Origin: Burkholderia sp. 4M9327F10
Lineage (GTDB): Bacteria > Pseudomonadota > Gammaproteobacteria > Burkholderiales > Burkholderiaceae
DNA: 59,076 bases
Reading direction: 5' to 3'
Assembly (NCBI RefSeq): GCF_005503145.1
Contig: NZ_SCNV01000054.1
Location: 1 to 59,076 of the forward strand
Numbering within the stretch: position 1 is the first letter of the stretch; every line of letters begins with the position of its first letter. Shown in pieces: positions 51,543 to 58,956 of this stretch. The position numbers and the translations under genes are program-made. The notes under the pieces were generated by a model, which was given only the letters and a program-made list of their open reading frames with translations, was not told the origin of the DNA and did no database searches.

Positions 51543-52148
51543 TCAGGCGGATCGTGCGCGTTTGCGCGGCTTCACCAGTCTTTCCACTACGCCTCCGGTG
51601 ACATCCTTGAATAGCGCGACGTTGCCATACGCCCGCGCAGCAAGCATGGCGCCGTAGACCAGCGACACGAGCGTAGCAGCCTCGGTTTGAACCGATGAAT
51701 CCAGTTTGATGAGGTCGTTTTTCACCCCCGACTCGAACACCTGTTCGAGCCACAAGGTCAGGCTATCGAAGAACGTTTTCACCACCTGTGCCACGTCCTC
51801 AGGCAGCGAAGGGAGCTCGGCGCCAAGCATGCCCGCTACGCAGAACGGAGCCGTGTCGTCCGCAATGCAGCGCTCCCAATGGCCGATGTAGGCACGCAGC
51901 TGGGCGATAGCGTCGGCGCCGCTCGCCTGAAGTGACTCCACGTCGGCGTCAAATGCTTCCCGCCACTCGTTCAGTACCGCGATCACGAGATCTGTTTTAG
52001 CGGGGAAGTGGTGATGAATGCTCGCCTTGCGAATGTCGATCGCTTCTGCGATGTCGGCATAGCTAAAGCCGTGATAGCCACGCCGCATGATGAGTTGCCG
52101 TCCCGCCGCAATGATCCTGTTTGCGGTCAGGTCTCCAGTTGCTGTCAT
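51543..52148 (-). CDS. TetR-family regulator
   Basis: The 201-residue product has the TetR helix-turn-helix (about 8-55: AGRQLIMRRGYHGFSYADIAEAIDIRKASIHHHFPAKTDLV split across this block) and a ligand domain with WRECIAD-like helices. Divergent from an alpha/beta hydrolase gene; a perfect 18-bp palindrome and a second imperfect one lie in the intergenic region. It resembles regulators of the AcrR/YbjK type. Ligand unknown. Confidence 0.92.
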   Translation of the reverse strand: MTATGDLTANRIIAAGRQLIMRRGYHGFSYADIAEAIDIRKASIHHHFPAKTDLVIAVLNEWREAFDADVESLQASGADAIAQLRAYIGHWERCIADDTAPFCVAGMLGAELPSLPEDVAQVVKTFFDSLTLWLEQVFESGVKNDLIKLDSSVQTEAATLVSLVYGAMLAARAYGNVALFKDVTGGVVERLVKPRKRARSA

Positions 52149-52155
52149 TTAGCCT

Positions 52156-52169
52156 ACCATCTAGTCGGT
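52156..52169. promoter_or_regulatory. Imperfect palindrome by the TetR start
   Basis: ACCATCTAGTCGGT has matching ACC/GGT ends and a CTAG-like core, resembling the 18-bp site at 52238-52255. It lies 8 bp upstream of the TetR start codon, where autoregulation would act. Confidence 0.45.
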
Positions 52170-52237
52170 TGAATTCCAGACAGTCTACGCGGTGTGGGGT
52201 CCAATTTCCAGCCTCAAAGATTTTCTTGCATTTAAGC

Positions 52238-52255
52238 CATCCTACTAGTAGGATG
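52238..52255. promoter_or_regulatory. Perfect 18-bp palindrome, probable TetR operator
   Basis: CATCCTACTAGTAGGATG is self-complementary over all 18 bases. It lies between the divergent TetR and hydrolase genes, 82 bp upstream of the hydrolase start, in the position of a promoter-blocking operator. Confidence 0.75.
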
Positions 52256-52336
52256 ATTACATCGAACAGGCAATGCCCTGTCGAGTTCACAGTTAGCTCA
52301 CTCATTTACGTAATCAGTCACCTTAATTTCTGGAGC

Positions 52337-53113
52337 ATGAAAATGAAGATTTCCTCATACGTCACCCGCATCGCCGCTGCCGTTGCCCTTTCCGCCGCCG
52401 CCCTCGGCTCGCAGGCCGCCACGGCTGCGCCGGTCAAGAACGTCGTCCTGGTCCACGGGTATTTCGCCGACGGCTCGGGCTGGCAAGCCGTGTCGAAGAT
52501 CCTCACGCGCGACGGCTACAAAGTCTCCGTGGTGCAGGAGCCGGAGACCTCGTTCGACGACGACGTGAAGGCAACCACCCGTGTTGTCGATGCGCAGGAC
52601 GGCCCGAGCATCCTCGTCGGCCACAGCTACGGGGGCGCGGTCGTGACCGAGGCCGGCAACGACGACAAGGTCGCGGGTCTGGTCTACGTGGCTGCGTTCC
52701 AGCCGGACACGGGCGAAACCCCGCTCGAGCTGACCAAGAAGATGCCGCCGGCAACCACGGCCATCAAGGCGACCACCGACGGCCACCTGTACATCGATCC
52801 GGCCAATTTCCATCAGGACTTCGCCGCCGACCTGCCCGCAGCAGTTGCCGGCTTCATGGCGGTCTCGCAGGTGATGCCAGCCGCGCAATCGTTCGGCGTT
52901 CCGATCACGCACGCAGCGTGGAGAACGAAGCCGAGCTGGGCAGTCGTGGCAACCGCGGACCGCGCGATCAATCCCGATCTGGAACGCTTCATGACCCAGC
53001 GTGCCGGCAGCAAGACGGTTGAGATCAATTCGAGCCACGTGGCCTACATGTCGCATCCGGCCGAGGTTGCGAAGCTGATCGAGCAGGCCGCAGCACAGTC
53101 CAGCAAAGAATGA
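52337..53113 (+). CDS. Exported alpha/beta-hydrolase
   Basis: The 258-residue product has a signal peptide (about 1-29, ending ATAAP) and the hydrolase fold: VVLVHGYFADGSGW (oxyanion), ILVGHSYGGAVVTEAG (nucleophile Ser), a late acidic residue and catalytic His in SSHVAYMSHP. It is of the secreted esterase group common near TetR genes in Burkholderia. The ATG at 52337 has GGAG before it. An SDR gene relic begins just downstream on the opposite strand. Confidence 0.92.
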   Translation: MKMKISSYVTRIAAAVALSAAALGSQAATAAPVKNVVLVHGYFADGSGWQAVSKILTRDGYKVSVVQEPETSFDDDVKATTRVVDAQDGPSILVGHSYGGAVVTEAGNDDKVAGLVYVAAFQPDTGETPLELTKKMPPATTAIKATTDGHLYIDPANFHQDFAADLPAAVAGFMAVSQVMPAAQSFGVPITHAAWRTKPSWAVVATADRAINPDLERFMTQRAGSKTVEINSSHVAYMSHPAEVAKLIEQAAAQSSKE

Positions 53114-53139
53114 CAAAACGTGATGCGCCGCCTTCGGTC

Positions 53140-53332
53140 GAGGTATTGGCCGAGGCGGCCGAGTGGAATGTCGCTCGTCAGACGCTGAATGAGCTCCTTA
53201 GACCTACCGGTCAGGAGCAGCTCGGTTGCAACCAGTCCGAGCGCAACTGCGTTGACCGTCACACCGCCTCGCCAGCGCAGCTCCGATACCTTTGGACGCG
53301 CCCGTCACAATTGCCGTTCGAATCCGATTCAT
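53140..53332 (-). pseudogene. Remnant of a short-chain dehydrogenase gene with large internal deletion
   Basis: From an ATG at 53332, preceded by AAGGAG, the reading starts as an SDR (MNRIRTAIVTGASKGIG, then A-A-L-A-R). After about 60 bp it jumps, in another frame, to the C-terminal SDR stretch VTVNAVALGLVATELLL followed by IQRLTSDIPLGRLGQ, and ends before the usual P-E-D-I-A. The catalytic Ser and Tyr-Lys middle part and the very C-terminus are gone. The relic lies downstream of the VOC gene at 53392 on the same strand and probably was its operon partner. Confidence 0.8.
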
Positions 53333-53391
53333 GTGCTGTACTCCTTATCTTTAAGCTTGCCGGTCACACCGGAGCCAGATTTCATCTGTGG

Positions 53392-53790
53392 TTAAAACAG
53401 CTCTCGCCATTTTTCCTGTTGCATGTCCGCTCGCGTGTTGACCTCGATCAGCACACCACCGGGCGCACGACAAAAGAACCGGGATCCGCGCGTGTTGTTG
53501 AAGACGCCTGTCTCCATCTGAACGCCGCCCTCCAGGAATTCTCCATACAGGGTTTGGACCTCCTCCAGGCTGTCGACCTCGAGGCCGAAATGGAAGTTTT
53601 TGGGCCAAACCGGCACTTCCTCGGCGACATGCTCCAGGACAATATCGAAGCCATTCCGCTTGAGCAGGCGGTGTTCGCCGGCGGCGACGATTTCGCAGCC
53701 AAGGTACTTTTCAAAAAAGGCAGCCGTCTCGGCCACGTCAGTAGTGGGGAAGCTCAGGTGGTTGAGCTTCGCTTCTTTACGAAGGTTCAT
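53392..53790 (-). CDS. VOC-family protein (glyoxalase/dioxygenase-like)
   Basis: The 132-residue product has the VOC pattern: LNHLSFPTTDVAETAAFFEKYLGCE with His11, a central FHFGLEVDSLEEVQTLYGEF with His, and FFCRAPGGVLIEVNTRAD with a Glu near the end, so a metal site H/H/E is plausible. Upstream at 53895-54009 are two copies of a 14-bp site also present at the TetR promoter, so it is likely a TetR target. The adjacent SDR gene is decayed. Confidence 0.9.
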   Translation of the reverse strand: MNLRKEAKLNHLSFPTTDVAETAAFFEKYLGCEIVAAGEHRLLKRNGFDIVLEHVAEEVPVWPKNFHFGLEVDSLEEVQTLYGEFLEGGVQMETGVFNNTRGSRFFCRAPGGVLIEVNTRADMQQEKWRELF

Positions 53791-53894
53791 GATCGATCTC
53801 GCAGAAAGGTTGAAAGGTGCGGTGGAGTGAGTGATGACCGCTTCAACACCATGTGGCGGTTTCGGTCGTGCGACATTCCACGGAACCTATTTTG

Positions 53895-53908
53895 CGAGTA
53901 ATTGCTCG
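53895..53908. promoter_or_regulatory. 14-bp operator-like site, copy 1
   Basis: CGAGTAATTGCTCG has CGAG/CTCG ends. It recurs with 12 of 14 identities at 54776-54789 beside the TetR gene and, inverted with 12 of 14, at 53996-54009. It lies 105 bp upstream of the VOC start. Confidence 0.6.
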
Positions 53909-53995
53909 ATTTTTAAACTCGCATTGGGCACTGGCCCAGACCTGGCGGGAATCCCAGTCATGGCGGGGGTTTATACGTCTGCCTTGCTAAAAATA

Positions 53996-54009
53996 TGAAC
54001 AATTACTCG
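53996..54009. promoter_or_regulatory. 14-bp operator-like site, copy 2 (inverted)
   Basis: TGAACAATTACTCG matches the reverse complement of copy 1 (CGAGCAATTACTCG) at 12 of 14 positions; the inner 10 bp, CAATTACTCG, are an exact inverted copy. It lies in the gap of 325 bp between the VOC gene and the 3' end of the TetR gene, which holds no other gene. Confidence 0.55.
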
Positions 54010-54115
54010 TATTTCCGAAGCCATCCGGACCGCGCCTCCTGGCTCTGAAGGGGGATGCACACGGCAGTCACTGGATGAGACTCACGAAGGCAGCCTCAGC
54101 GGCTCGGGAAGGTGC

Positions 54116-54757
54116 TTATTCCCGGCTACGAGACTTTGGGGGCAGGCGATCCACGATTCCCAGGTATCCAAACAGGGCGCGGCCGACACGGCGTTCCAGA
54201 TCTCCACGGTCCGATTCGCCACGCTCTCCGGCGCCATCTACGATGGCGCGAATCACGGCAACCAGGTCCTCGGTCGAGGTCTCCATGTCTGGCTGCGGTG
54301 GAATATCGTCACGGACAAGAATCTGCCGGATCACTTCGCCAAACGCGGCCTTGGATGTCGCCAGCTCCCGGGCAATGGCAGGCCGGCCTTCTTCGAAGTC
54401 AAGCGCACGGGCAAGCGCGGGGCGACGCAGTTGCTGGTGAACCGAGACGGCAATCAGGTACTTCAATGCCTTTCGACCCGTAGGCTCGTTCAAGGCGCCT
54501 TCGGCCTCTGCAAAGAACACAGCCCGTTCCCGCTTGCTAAGGGCAACGATGAGCGCGTCCTTGTTGGGGAAGTATTGATACAGGGTGCCGACGCTGACCC
54601 CCGCTCGCTGCGCGACGAGATTGGTGTTCAGCCCGTCAAATCCCCTGGTTTCCAGAATTAGGGCCGCAGCCTCGAGAATGGTAGCAACGGTTTGTTCCGC
54701 GCGGGATTGCTGCGGAATCTTTCGCGGCTTTAATGATCGGCGCTTGCTTGTCGTCAC
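54116..54757 (-). CDS. TetR-family regulator
   Basis: The 213-residue product has a basic N-terminus (MTTSKRRSLKPRKIPQQSRAE) then the TetR domain: QTVATILEAAALILETRGFDGLNTNLVAQRAGVSVGTLYQYFPNKDALIVAL (about 22-72 in pieces). The ligand domain has R-P-A-L-A-R-A-L-D-F-E-E and a C-terminal E-R-R-V-G-R-A-L-F-G-Y-L-G. Its promoter contains the 14-bp site at 54776-54789; two more copies lie before the VOC gene. Thus it probably represses itself and the VOC/SDR operon (inference). Confidence 0.93.
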   Translation of the reverse strand: MTTSKRRSLKPRKIPQQSRAEQTVATILEAAALILETRGFDGLNTNLVAQRAGVSVGTLYQYFPNKDALIVALSKRERAVFFAEAEGALNEPTGRKALKYLIAVSVHQQLRRPALARALDFEEGRPAIARELATSKAAFGEVIRQILVRDDIPPQPDMETSTEDLVAVIRAIVDGAGERGESDRGDLERRVGRALFGYLGIVDRLPPKSRSRE

Positions 54758-54775
54758 TCTGCGACCTGATGAAAA

Positions 54776-54789
54776 CGAGTATTAGCTCG
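54776..54789. promoter_or_regulatory. 14-bp operator-like site, copy 3, at the TetR promoter
   Basis: CGAGTATTAGCTCG lies 19 bp upstream of the TetR start codon and matches copy 1 (CGAGTAATTGCTCG) at 12 of 14 positions. A regulator's own promoter is the usual place for its operator. Confidence 0.62.
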
Positions 54790-54949
54790 GATGGTACAGC
54801 GTTCGCTTTCGGCCTAACCCCGGACTTCACGTCCGTTTGCCGGCGGGGGGTGTAAAGAAGAATGATTTTCGTTGCCAGTCTCATTAGCGTCGCATTTTCG
54901 ACCACCGTCTATCCTACGTGTAAGTGTGTTCGAGGAGACGGGAGGGGGC

Positions 54950-55426
54950 ATGCAAGCCGATCCGAAGGTTATCGAATATCTAAACGCCGAGTTGAAGAAC
55001 GAACTGACGGCCATCAATCAGTATTTTCTGCATGCGCGGCTCTACAAGCACTGGGGTCTCGAAGGACTCGGCAAGCACGAATATGACGAATCCATCGAGG
55101 AGATGAAGCATGCGGACAAGTTAATCGAGCGCATTTTCATGCTTGACGGCCTGCCCAACCTGCAGGACTTGCACAAGCTGCTTATCGGCGAGGAAACACG
55201 CGAGGTGCTGGAGTGCGACCTCAAGCTCGAACGGTCTGCCCAGGCACAGTGCAAGGAGGCAATCGTCTACTGCGAATCGGTGAGAGACTTCGTGTCGAGA
55301 GAAATTTTCGTCGAGATCCTCGACGACACCGAGGATCACATCGACTGGCTGGAGATCCAGCTCAGCGTCATCGACAAGGTCGGAATCGAGAACTATCAGC
55401 AATCGGCCATGGATTCGCCCGATTGA
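54950..55426 (+). CDS. bfr: Bacterioferritin
   Basis: The 158-residue product is a standard-length bacterioferritin starting MQADPKVIEYLN with GGAGGGGG upstream. Ferroxidase ligands Glu18, Glu51, His54, Glu94 and His130 are present and Met52, the haem ligand, is in EEMKHAD. The second E-x-x-H reads D-T-E-D-H, so the residue at the usual Glu127 position is Thr by simple alignment; I would not assume a fully classic centre. It stores iron in a 24-mer. No bfd gene is next to it. Divergent from the TetR gene. Confidence 0.96.
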   Translation: MQADPKVIEYLNAELKNELTAINQYFLHARLYKHWGLEGLGKHEYDESIEEMKHADKLIERIFMLDGLPNLQDLHKLLIGEETREVLECDLKLERSAQAQCKEAIVYCESVRDFVSREIFVEILDDTEDHIDWLEIQLSVIDKVGIENYQQSAMDSPD

Positions 55427-55484
55427 AGCTCAGACGGGCAGCGGGGGCACAAAGGCCATTGGTCTACCCGTCACCCCAGCGCGT

Positions 55485-56546
55485 TCAGATCTGCGGACTA
55501 GGCTCTGCCTCATCGAAACGCTTCACCCGATAAATCACCAGCGAGACAATCCAGCTGACGGCAAAGATTCCGATGATGATATAGCCGAGCACGCCGAAGT
55601 TATCATTTAGCGAACCAATCGCGTCCCAGACTGCGCCCTTCAGCTTCAACTGGTCGGCGAGCAGGCCAAGCGCCTCGATACCGCCAATCACGACAGCAAC
55701 TACGATCGATACGAGCGTGATCGTCATGTTGTAGTAGATCTTGCGCAGGGGCTTCTGGTAGGCCCAACCATAGGCGCCCAACATCAGGTGACCGTCCAGC
55801 GTGTCGATGAGCGACATGCCCGCGCTAAAGAGCACGGGGAACACCATGATCGCCCACGGCGAAAGACCCTTTGCCGCCTGGGTGGCCGCAATGCCGAGCA
55901 GGCCGATTTCGGTGGCGGTATCGAAGCCAAGGCCGAACAGGAAGCCGATCGGATACATTTGCCAGCTACGCGTCACAAGGCGAAACAGCGGACGGAAGAT
56001 TCGTGCAAGGAACCCGCGGTTGGCAAGCAGCATGTCGAAATCGTCATCGACGTATGCTCCCCCGCTGCGCACGTGGCGCCACGCACGAAAAATGCCACGC
56101 AGAATCAGGAAGTTCATCAGCGCGAGGGCAAACAGGAAGAGCGCCGAAACGATCGTGCCAATAATCCCGCCGATGGCCTGAAAGTTGTCGAAGCGGTCCT
56201 TCATCGCGCTGGTCGCGAGCGCGACGGCGACAGATGCCAGCACAACGACTGTCGAGTGGCCGAGCGAGAAAAAGAATCCTACCGCGACGGGGCGTTTCTT
56301 TTCCTGCATGAGTTTGCGCGTGACATTGTCGATGGCGGCAATGTGGTCAGCGTCAACAGCGTGCCGCAGACCGAAGCTATAGGCGAGCATTGCCGTACCG
56401 AGCAGCACGGGGTAGTTGTGGAAAGCGACAAGCGCCCATACCCAGGCGAGGACATTGATGGCGATCAGCACGCCATAAATGCCGAACAATTTGCTTCGGA
56501 CTTTCGAATCCGAATCGTTGAAAATCTCGATTAGCCGATCATACAT
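55485..56546 (-). CDS. Nickel/cobalt permease (NiCoT, HoxN/NixA family)
   Basis: The 353-residue product has eight or so membrane helices and the NiCoT signatures: LRHAVDADHIAAIDNVTR (about 58-75), SLGHSTVVV, LFGLGFDTATEIGLLG and LFSAGMSLIDTLDG. These coordinate Ni2+ or Co2+ in transport. A cobalamin riboswitch lies directly upstream on the same strand, so cobalt for B12 is the probable main cargo. Start at 56546 (MYDRLIEIF) is preferred; a longer frame would run into the riboswitch. Confidence 0.94.
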   Translation of the reverse strand: MYDRLIEIFNDSDSKVRSKLFGIYGVLIAINVLAWVWALVAFHNYPVLLGTAMLAYSFGLRHAVDADHIAAIDNVTRKLMQEKKRPVAVGFFFSLGHSTVVVLASVAVALATSAMKDRFDNFQAIGGIIGTIVSALFLFALALMNFLILRGIFRAWRHVRSGGAYVDDDFDMLLANRGFLARIFRPLFRLVTRSWQMYPIGFLFGLGFDTATEIGLLGIAATQAAKGLSPWAIMVFPVLFSAGMSLIDTLDGHLMLGAYGWAYQKPLRKIYYNMTITLVSIVVAVVIGGIEALGLLADQLKLKGAVWDAIGSLNDNFGVLGYIIIGIFAVSWIVSLVIYRVKRFDEAEPSPQI

Positions 56547-56589
56547 ATTGGAATTCCCGGAAATGACGCGTTCCGTGTCAGGTAGAAAG

Positions 56590-56722
56590 GAGGACACTGC
56601 AAGGTCTGACTCCGGGGCAAGTCCGAAACTACGACCCTCCCGATACAGTGGCGCGACCGCGCCGGAATCTCACCGGCTTCCCGCTGTGTCCGCGTATATA
56701 TACCACCAGTTGGGGCTTATAC
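56590..56722 (-). ncRNA. Cobalamin riboswitch upstream of the Ni/Co permease
   Basis: On the minus strand the leader contains, in order, GGGAAGCCGGTGAGATTCCG (56682-56663), GCCACTGT (56652-56645) and a B12-box-like AGTCAGACCTTGCA (56611-56598), the conserved core of cobalamin riboswitches. GGACAC and GTGTCC flanking the core can pair. When B12 binds, expression downstream is switched off. The end lies about 45 nt before the permease start, so translation or early termination could be the control point. Exact ends are estimated. Confidence 0.92.
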
Positions 56723-57072
56723 ATCGCCGAAACCGAAAAGTCGATTCCTTGCAAGTCGTGGGGGAGAGCAAGACTATCGAGCGGCTTCAGTGTGCTGTTC
56801 AGCGCACGAAGTTGGCTCCACCCGCAACCGTGTACTGTCTTCCGGATTGGGCGCGATGAACGGCGCGTCCGTGACTTCCCGCATCTGATCGACATCGAGC
56901 GAGCTGCTGAGACTTGCATCTGTAGCGGCCCTACATGCGGCAAACAGACGCGCAAACGCGGAAAGCCAGTCTGAGAGGGATGTCTACGAAATGGCCCGAT
57001 CTTCTCCCCAAACGCGAAACTTCGCCTTGCGCTACCATGCCCGGCATGATGCCCAGTCAGGTAGCCAGTCTC

Positions 57073-57711
57073 ATGCCCGCTTTTCTCTCAACACGTCTTC
57101 GTCAGCTTCGACGTAGTCTTCTCGTGACCCTTGTCACGCTCGGTTCACTTGGCGCTATGGCGCTTCTCTCCGGCTGCGGCCAGAAGGCACCTGCGTTTGA
57201 CAACCTGGACATCACTGGCAACAGCCAGTTCGGCCACGATTTCACCTTGGCCGATGCGAATGGCAAGATGCGCTCGCTAGCCGATTACAAAGGCAAAGCC
57301 GTCGTGATGGTATTCGGCTATACGCATTGTCCCGATGTGTGTCCGACGACCATGGCCGAACTGTCGCAGGCCATGCAGCAATTAGGCGCCGACGATGCGA
57401 AGCGCACCCAGGTCCTGTTCGTGACGGTCGATCCGCGACGCGACACCGGCGCTTTGCTCTCCCAGTATGCGTCCGCATTCGACCCGTCGTTCGTGGGCCT
57501 GCGGCCAGCAAACGACGCACAACTGAAACAGGTCACCCAGGACTTCCACATTTACTACGCGAACGTGCCGGGCACCACGCCCGACAACTACACGATGAAC
57601 CACACAGCGGCAAGCATGGTGTTCGACCCAACCGGCAAACTGCGCCTCTACGTCCGGGACGGGCAGGGCGTCGCCCCTTGGGTCCATGACCTCAAGCTGT
57701 TGCTCGGCTAA
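57073..57711 (+). CDS. SCO1/SenC-family copper-delivery lipoprotein
   Basis: With the ATG at 57073 the product is 212 residues with a lipobox L-L-S-G-C at Cys35. The thioredoxin-like domain has VMVFGYTHCPDVCPTTMAEL with Cys86-x3-Cys90, VTVDPRRDT, and His177 in YTMNHTAASMVFD. These three bind copper and hand it to the CuA site of cytochrome oxidase. A start at 57037 or 57046 is possible. Followed by DUF2946 and PCuAC genes on the same strand, a known copper-handling set. Confidence 0.94.
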   Translation: MPAFLSTRLRQLRRSLLVTLVTLGSLGAMALLSGCGQKAPAFDNLDITGNSQFGHDFTLADANGKMRSLADYKGKAVVMVFGYTHCPDVCPTTMAELSQAMQQLGADDAKRTQVLFVTVDPRRDTGALLSQYASAFDPSFVGLRPANDAQLKQVTQDFHIYYANVPGTTPDNYTMNHTAASMVFDPTGKLRLYVRDGQGVAPWVHDLKLLLG

Positions 57712-57801
57712 GCCGCGAACCAGCCGCAGAATCCGCCTGCAAACTGCGGCGATGGGTCATTTCAAGTGATAGACTAGCCGCGGATATCCAGTATCGAAAC
57801 C

Positions 57802-58182
57802 ATGTCTCCCCGCACCCGCAAACACCTGACTGCCTGGCTTGGCCTGATCGCCATGTGGCTCATCGTGCTCGCGCCGCTCGTGAGTCAGCTGGTCGTGTCA
57901 GCCCGGTCGGACGACCCCGCTGCGGCCACACTGTGTTCGGCAACGCAATCCACCGCCGATAGCGCACACGTCAACCATGGCGATCCGCTCGCCGCGTGCG
58001 GCTATTGCGACCTTCTCGCCAACCATGTCGCCATTCCCTCGCTTCCCGGGTTCCCGCTAGCGTTTGTCGCGCTGCTGCTTATCGTGGCCGCGCAGGCGCT
58101 TTCAACCCGCTTCACGCCACCCGGCATCTTCCCCTCTGGCCGTCCACGCGCGCCACCCGCTTTTTCTCAATTCAACCAGTAA
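57802..58182 (+). CDS. DUF2946-family membrane protein
   Basis: The 126-residue product has an N-terminal hydrophobic helix (about 12-33), a polar loop with LAACGYCDLLANH (about 64-76), a second hydrophobic helix (PGFPLAFVALLLIVAAQA) and a Pro-rich tail with F-S-Q-F-N. Cys and His in the loop suit copper binding. DUF2946 genes accompany copper importers and PCuAC genes in proteobacteria. Function unproven. Confidence 0.85.
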   Translation: MSPRTRKHLTAWLGLIAMWLIVLAPLVSQLVVSARSDDPAAATLCSATQSTADSAHVNHGDPLAACGYCDLLANHVAIPSLPGFPLAFVALLLIVAAQALSTRFTPPGIFPSGRPRAPPAFSQFNQ

Positions 58183-58270
58183 CAGCACAGCGACGTTCTA
58201 CACAGGACGAATCGCGGCTGCGCCACGTCGATAGGCTGACAGGCTGAAAACGCTCCGAAGCGTGAACCCT

Positions 58271-58301
58271 GATAGGCAATGCCTGCCCGGCTTTGCCTAT
58301 C
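58271..58301. other. Inverted repeat upstream of the PCuAC gene
   Basis: GATAGGCAA (58271-58279) and TTGCCTATC (58293-58301) are perfect 9-bp arms around 13 bases, in the gap between DUF2946 and the PCuAC gene. It could end the upstream transcript, attenuate, or bind a regulator. No T-run. Confidence 0.4.
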
Positions 58302-58376
58302 GGGCGAGCTTTGCGGGCAGGCCTGCGCCACGTGGCACAACAACCTCACACTTCCACTACTTCAGGAGATAGGACC

Positions 58377-58826
58377 ATGAATCAAACCCTCAGAGCCCTG
58401 GCTACGATTCCGCTCTGTATGGTGTCCCTCGCCGCGCTGGCGGCCCCATCCGGATCGCTGATGGTATCCGACTGCTGGATTCGCTCCATGCCGGGCGACT
58501 TGCCGTCCGGAGGCTACTTCAGCGCCATGAACATGAGTAACACCCCCGTGGATCTCACAGGGGTTGAGACGGACGCCTTCGGGATGGCAATGCTGCACCA
58601 GACTCAAAGCAACGGCAGCATGTCCAAGATGGTCATGGTAGACAAGGCTACCGTGCCCGCGAACGGAACGCTGACGTTCTCCCCAGGCAGCTACCACGTC
58701 ATGCTTGAGAAGCCGAAAAAGCCGCTCAAGATCGGCACTTCGATTCCTCTGACTTTCGTCTTCAGCGACGGAGAAAAGGTGACGGCTCAATGTGTCGTCA
58801 AGAGCCCCGGCACGATGGCGCAATGA
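58377..58826 (+). CDS. Periplasmic copper chaperone PCuAC
   Basis: The 149-residue product has a signal peptide (1-22, ending ALAAP) and the PCuAC domain: DCWIRSMPGDLPSGGYFSAMNMS, then MLHQTQSNGSMSKMVMV and GSYHVMLEKPKKPLK, containing the H-M-x-n-M-x-n-H-x-M copper site in slightly altered form (M-L-H and Y-H-V-M). It loads CuA with SCO. The start at 58377 has AGGAG upstream. Confidence 0.93.
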   Translation: MNQTLRALATIPLCMVSLAALAAPSGSLMVSDCWIRSMPGDLPSGGYFSAMNMSNTPVDLTGVETDAFGMAMLHQTQSNGSMSKMVMVDKATVPANGTLTFSPGSYHVMLEKPKKPLKIGTSIPLTFVFSDGEKVTAQCVVKSPGTMAQ

Positions 58827-58834
58827 AAGGCACC

Positions 58835-58855
58835 GTGGCGCGACCGGCGCGCCAC
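58835..58855. terminator. Hairpin after the PCuAC gene
   Basis: GTGGCGCG (58835-58842) and CGCGCCAC (58848-58855) pair perfectly around ACCGG, 8 bp after the PCuAC stop. AAAGG and CTTT flank it loosely, but the T-run is short. Confidence 0.55.
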
Positions 58856-58956
58856 GAAGGCTTTGTCTATGTGTACTTGAAGGCGAGTTCGTCGATGGCG
58901 CGCCCGTCTAAGGCGACCCCGTCTAGGCCACCCCATCGAAACTCGCTTCAGATGAA

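Noticed and set aside
58901..58934. Near-duplicate of CCCGTCTAAGGC-like sequence
   Set aside because: About 15 bp with mismatches, in a short intergenic gap; likely chance or local slippage.
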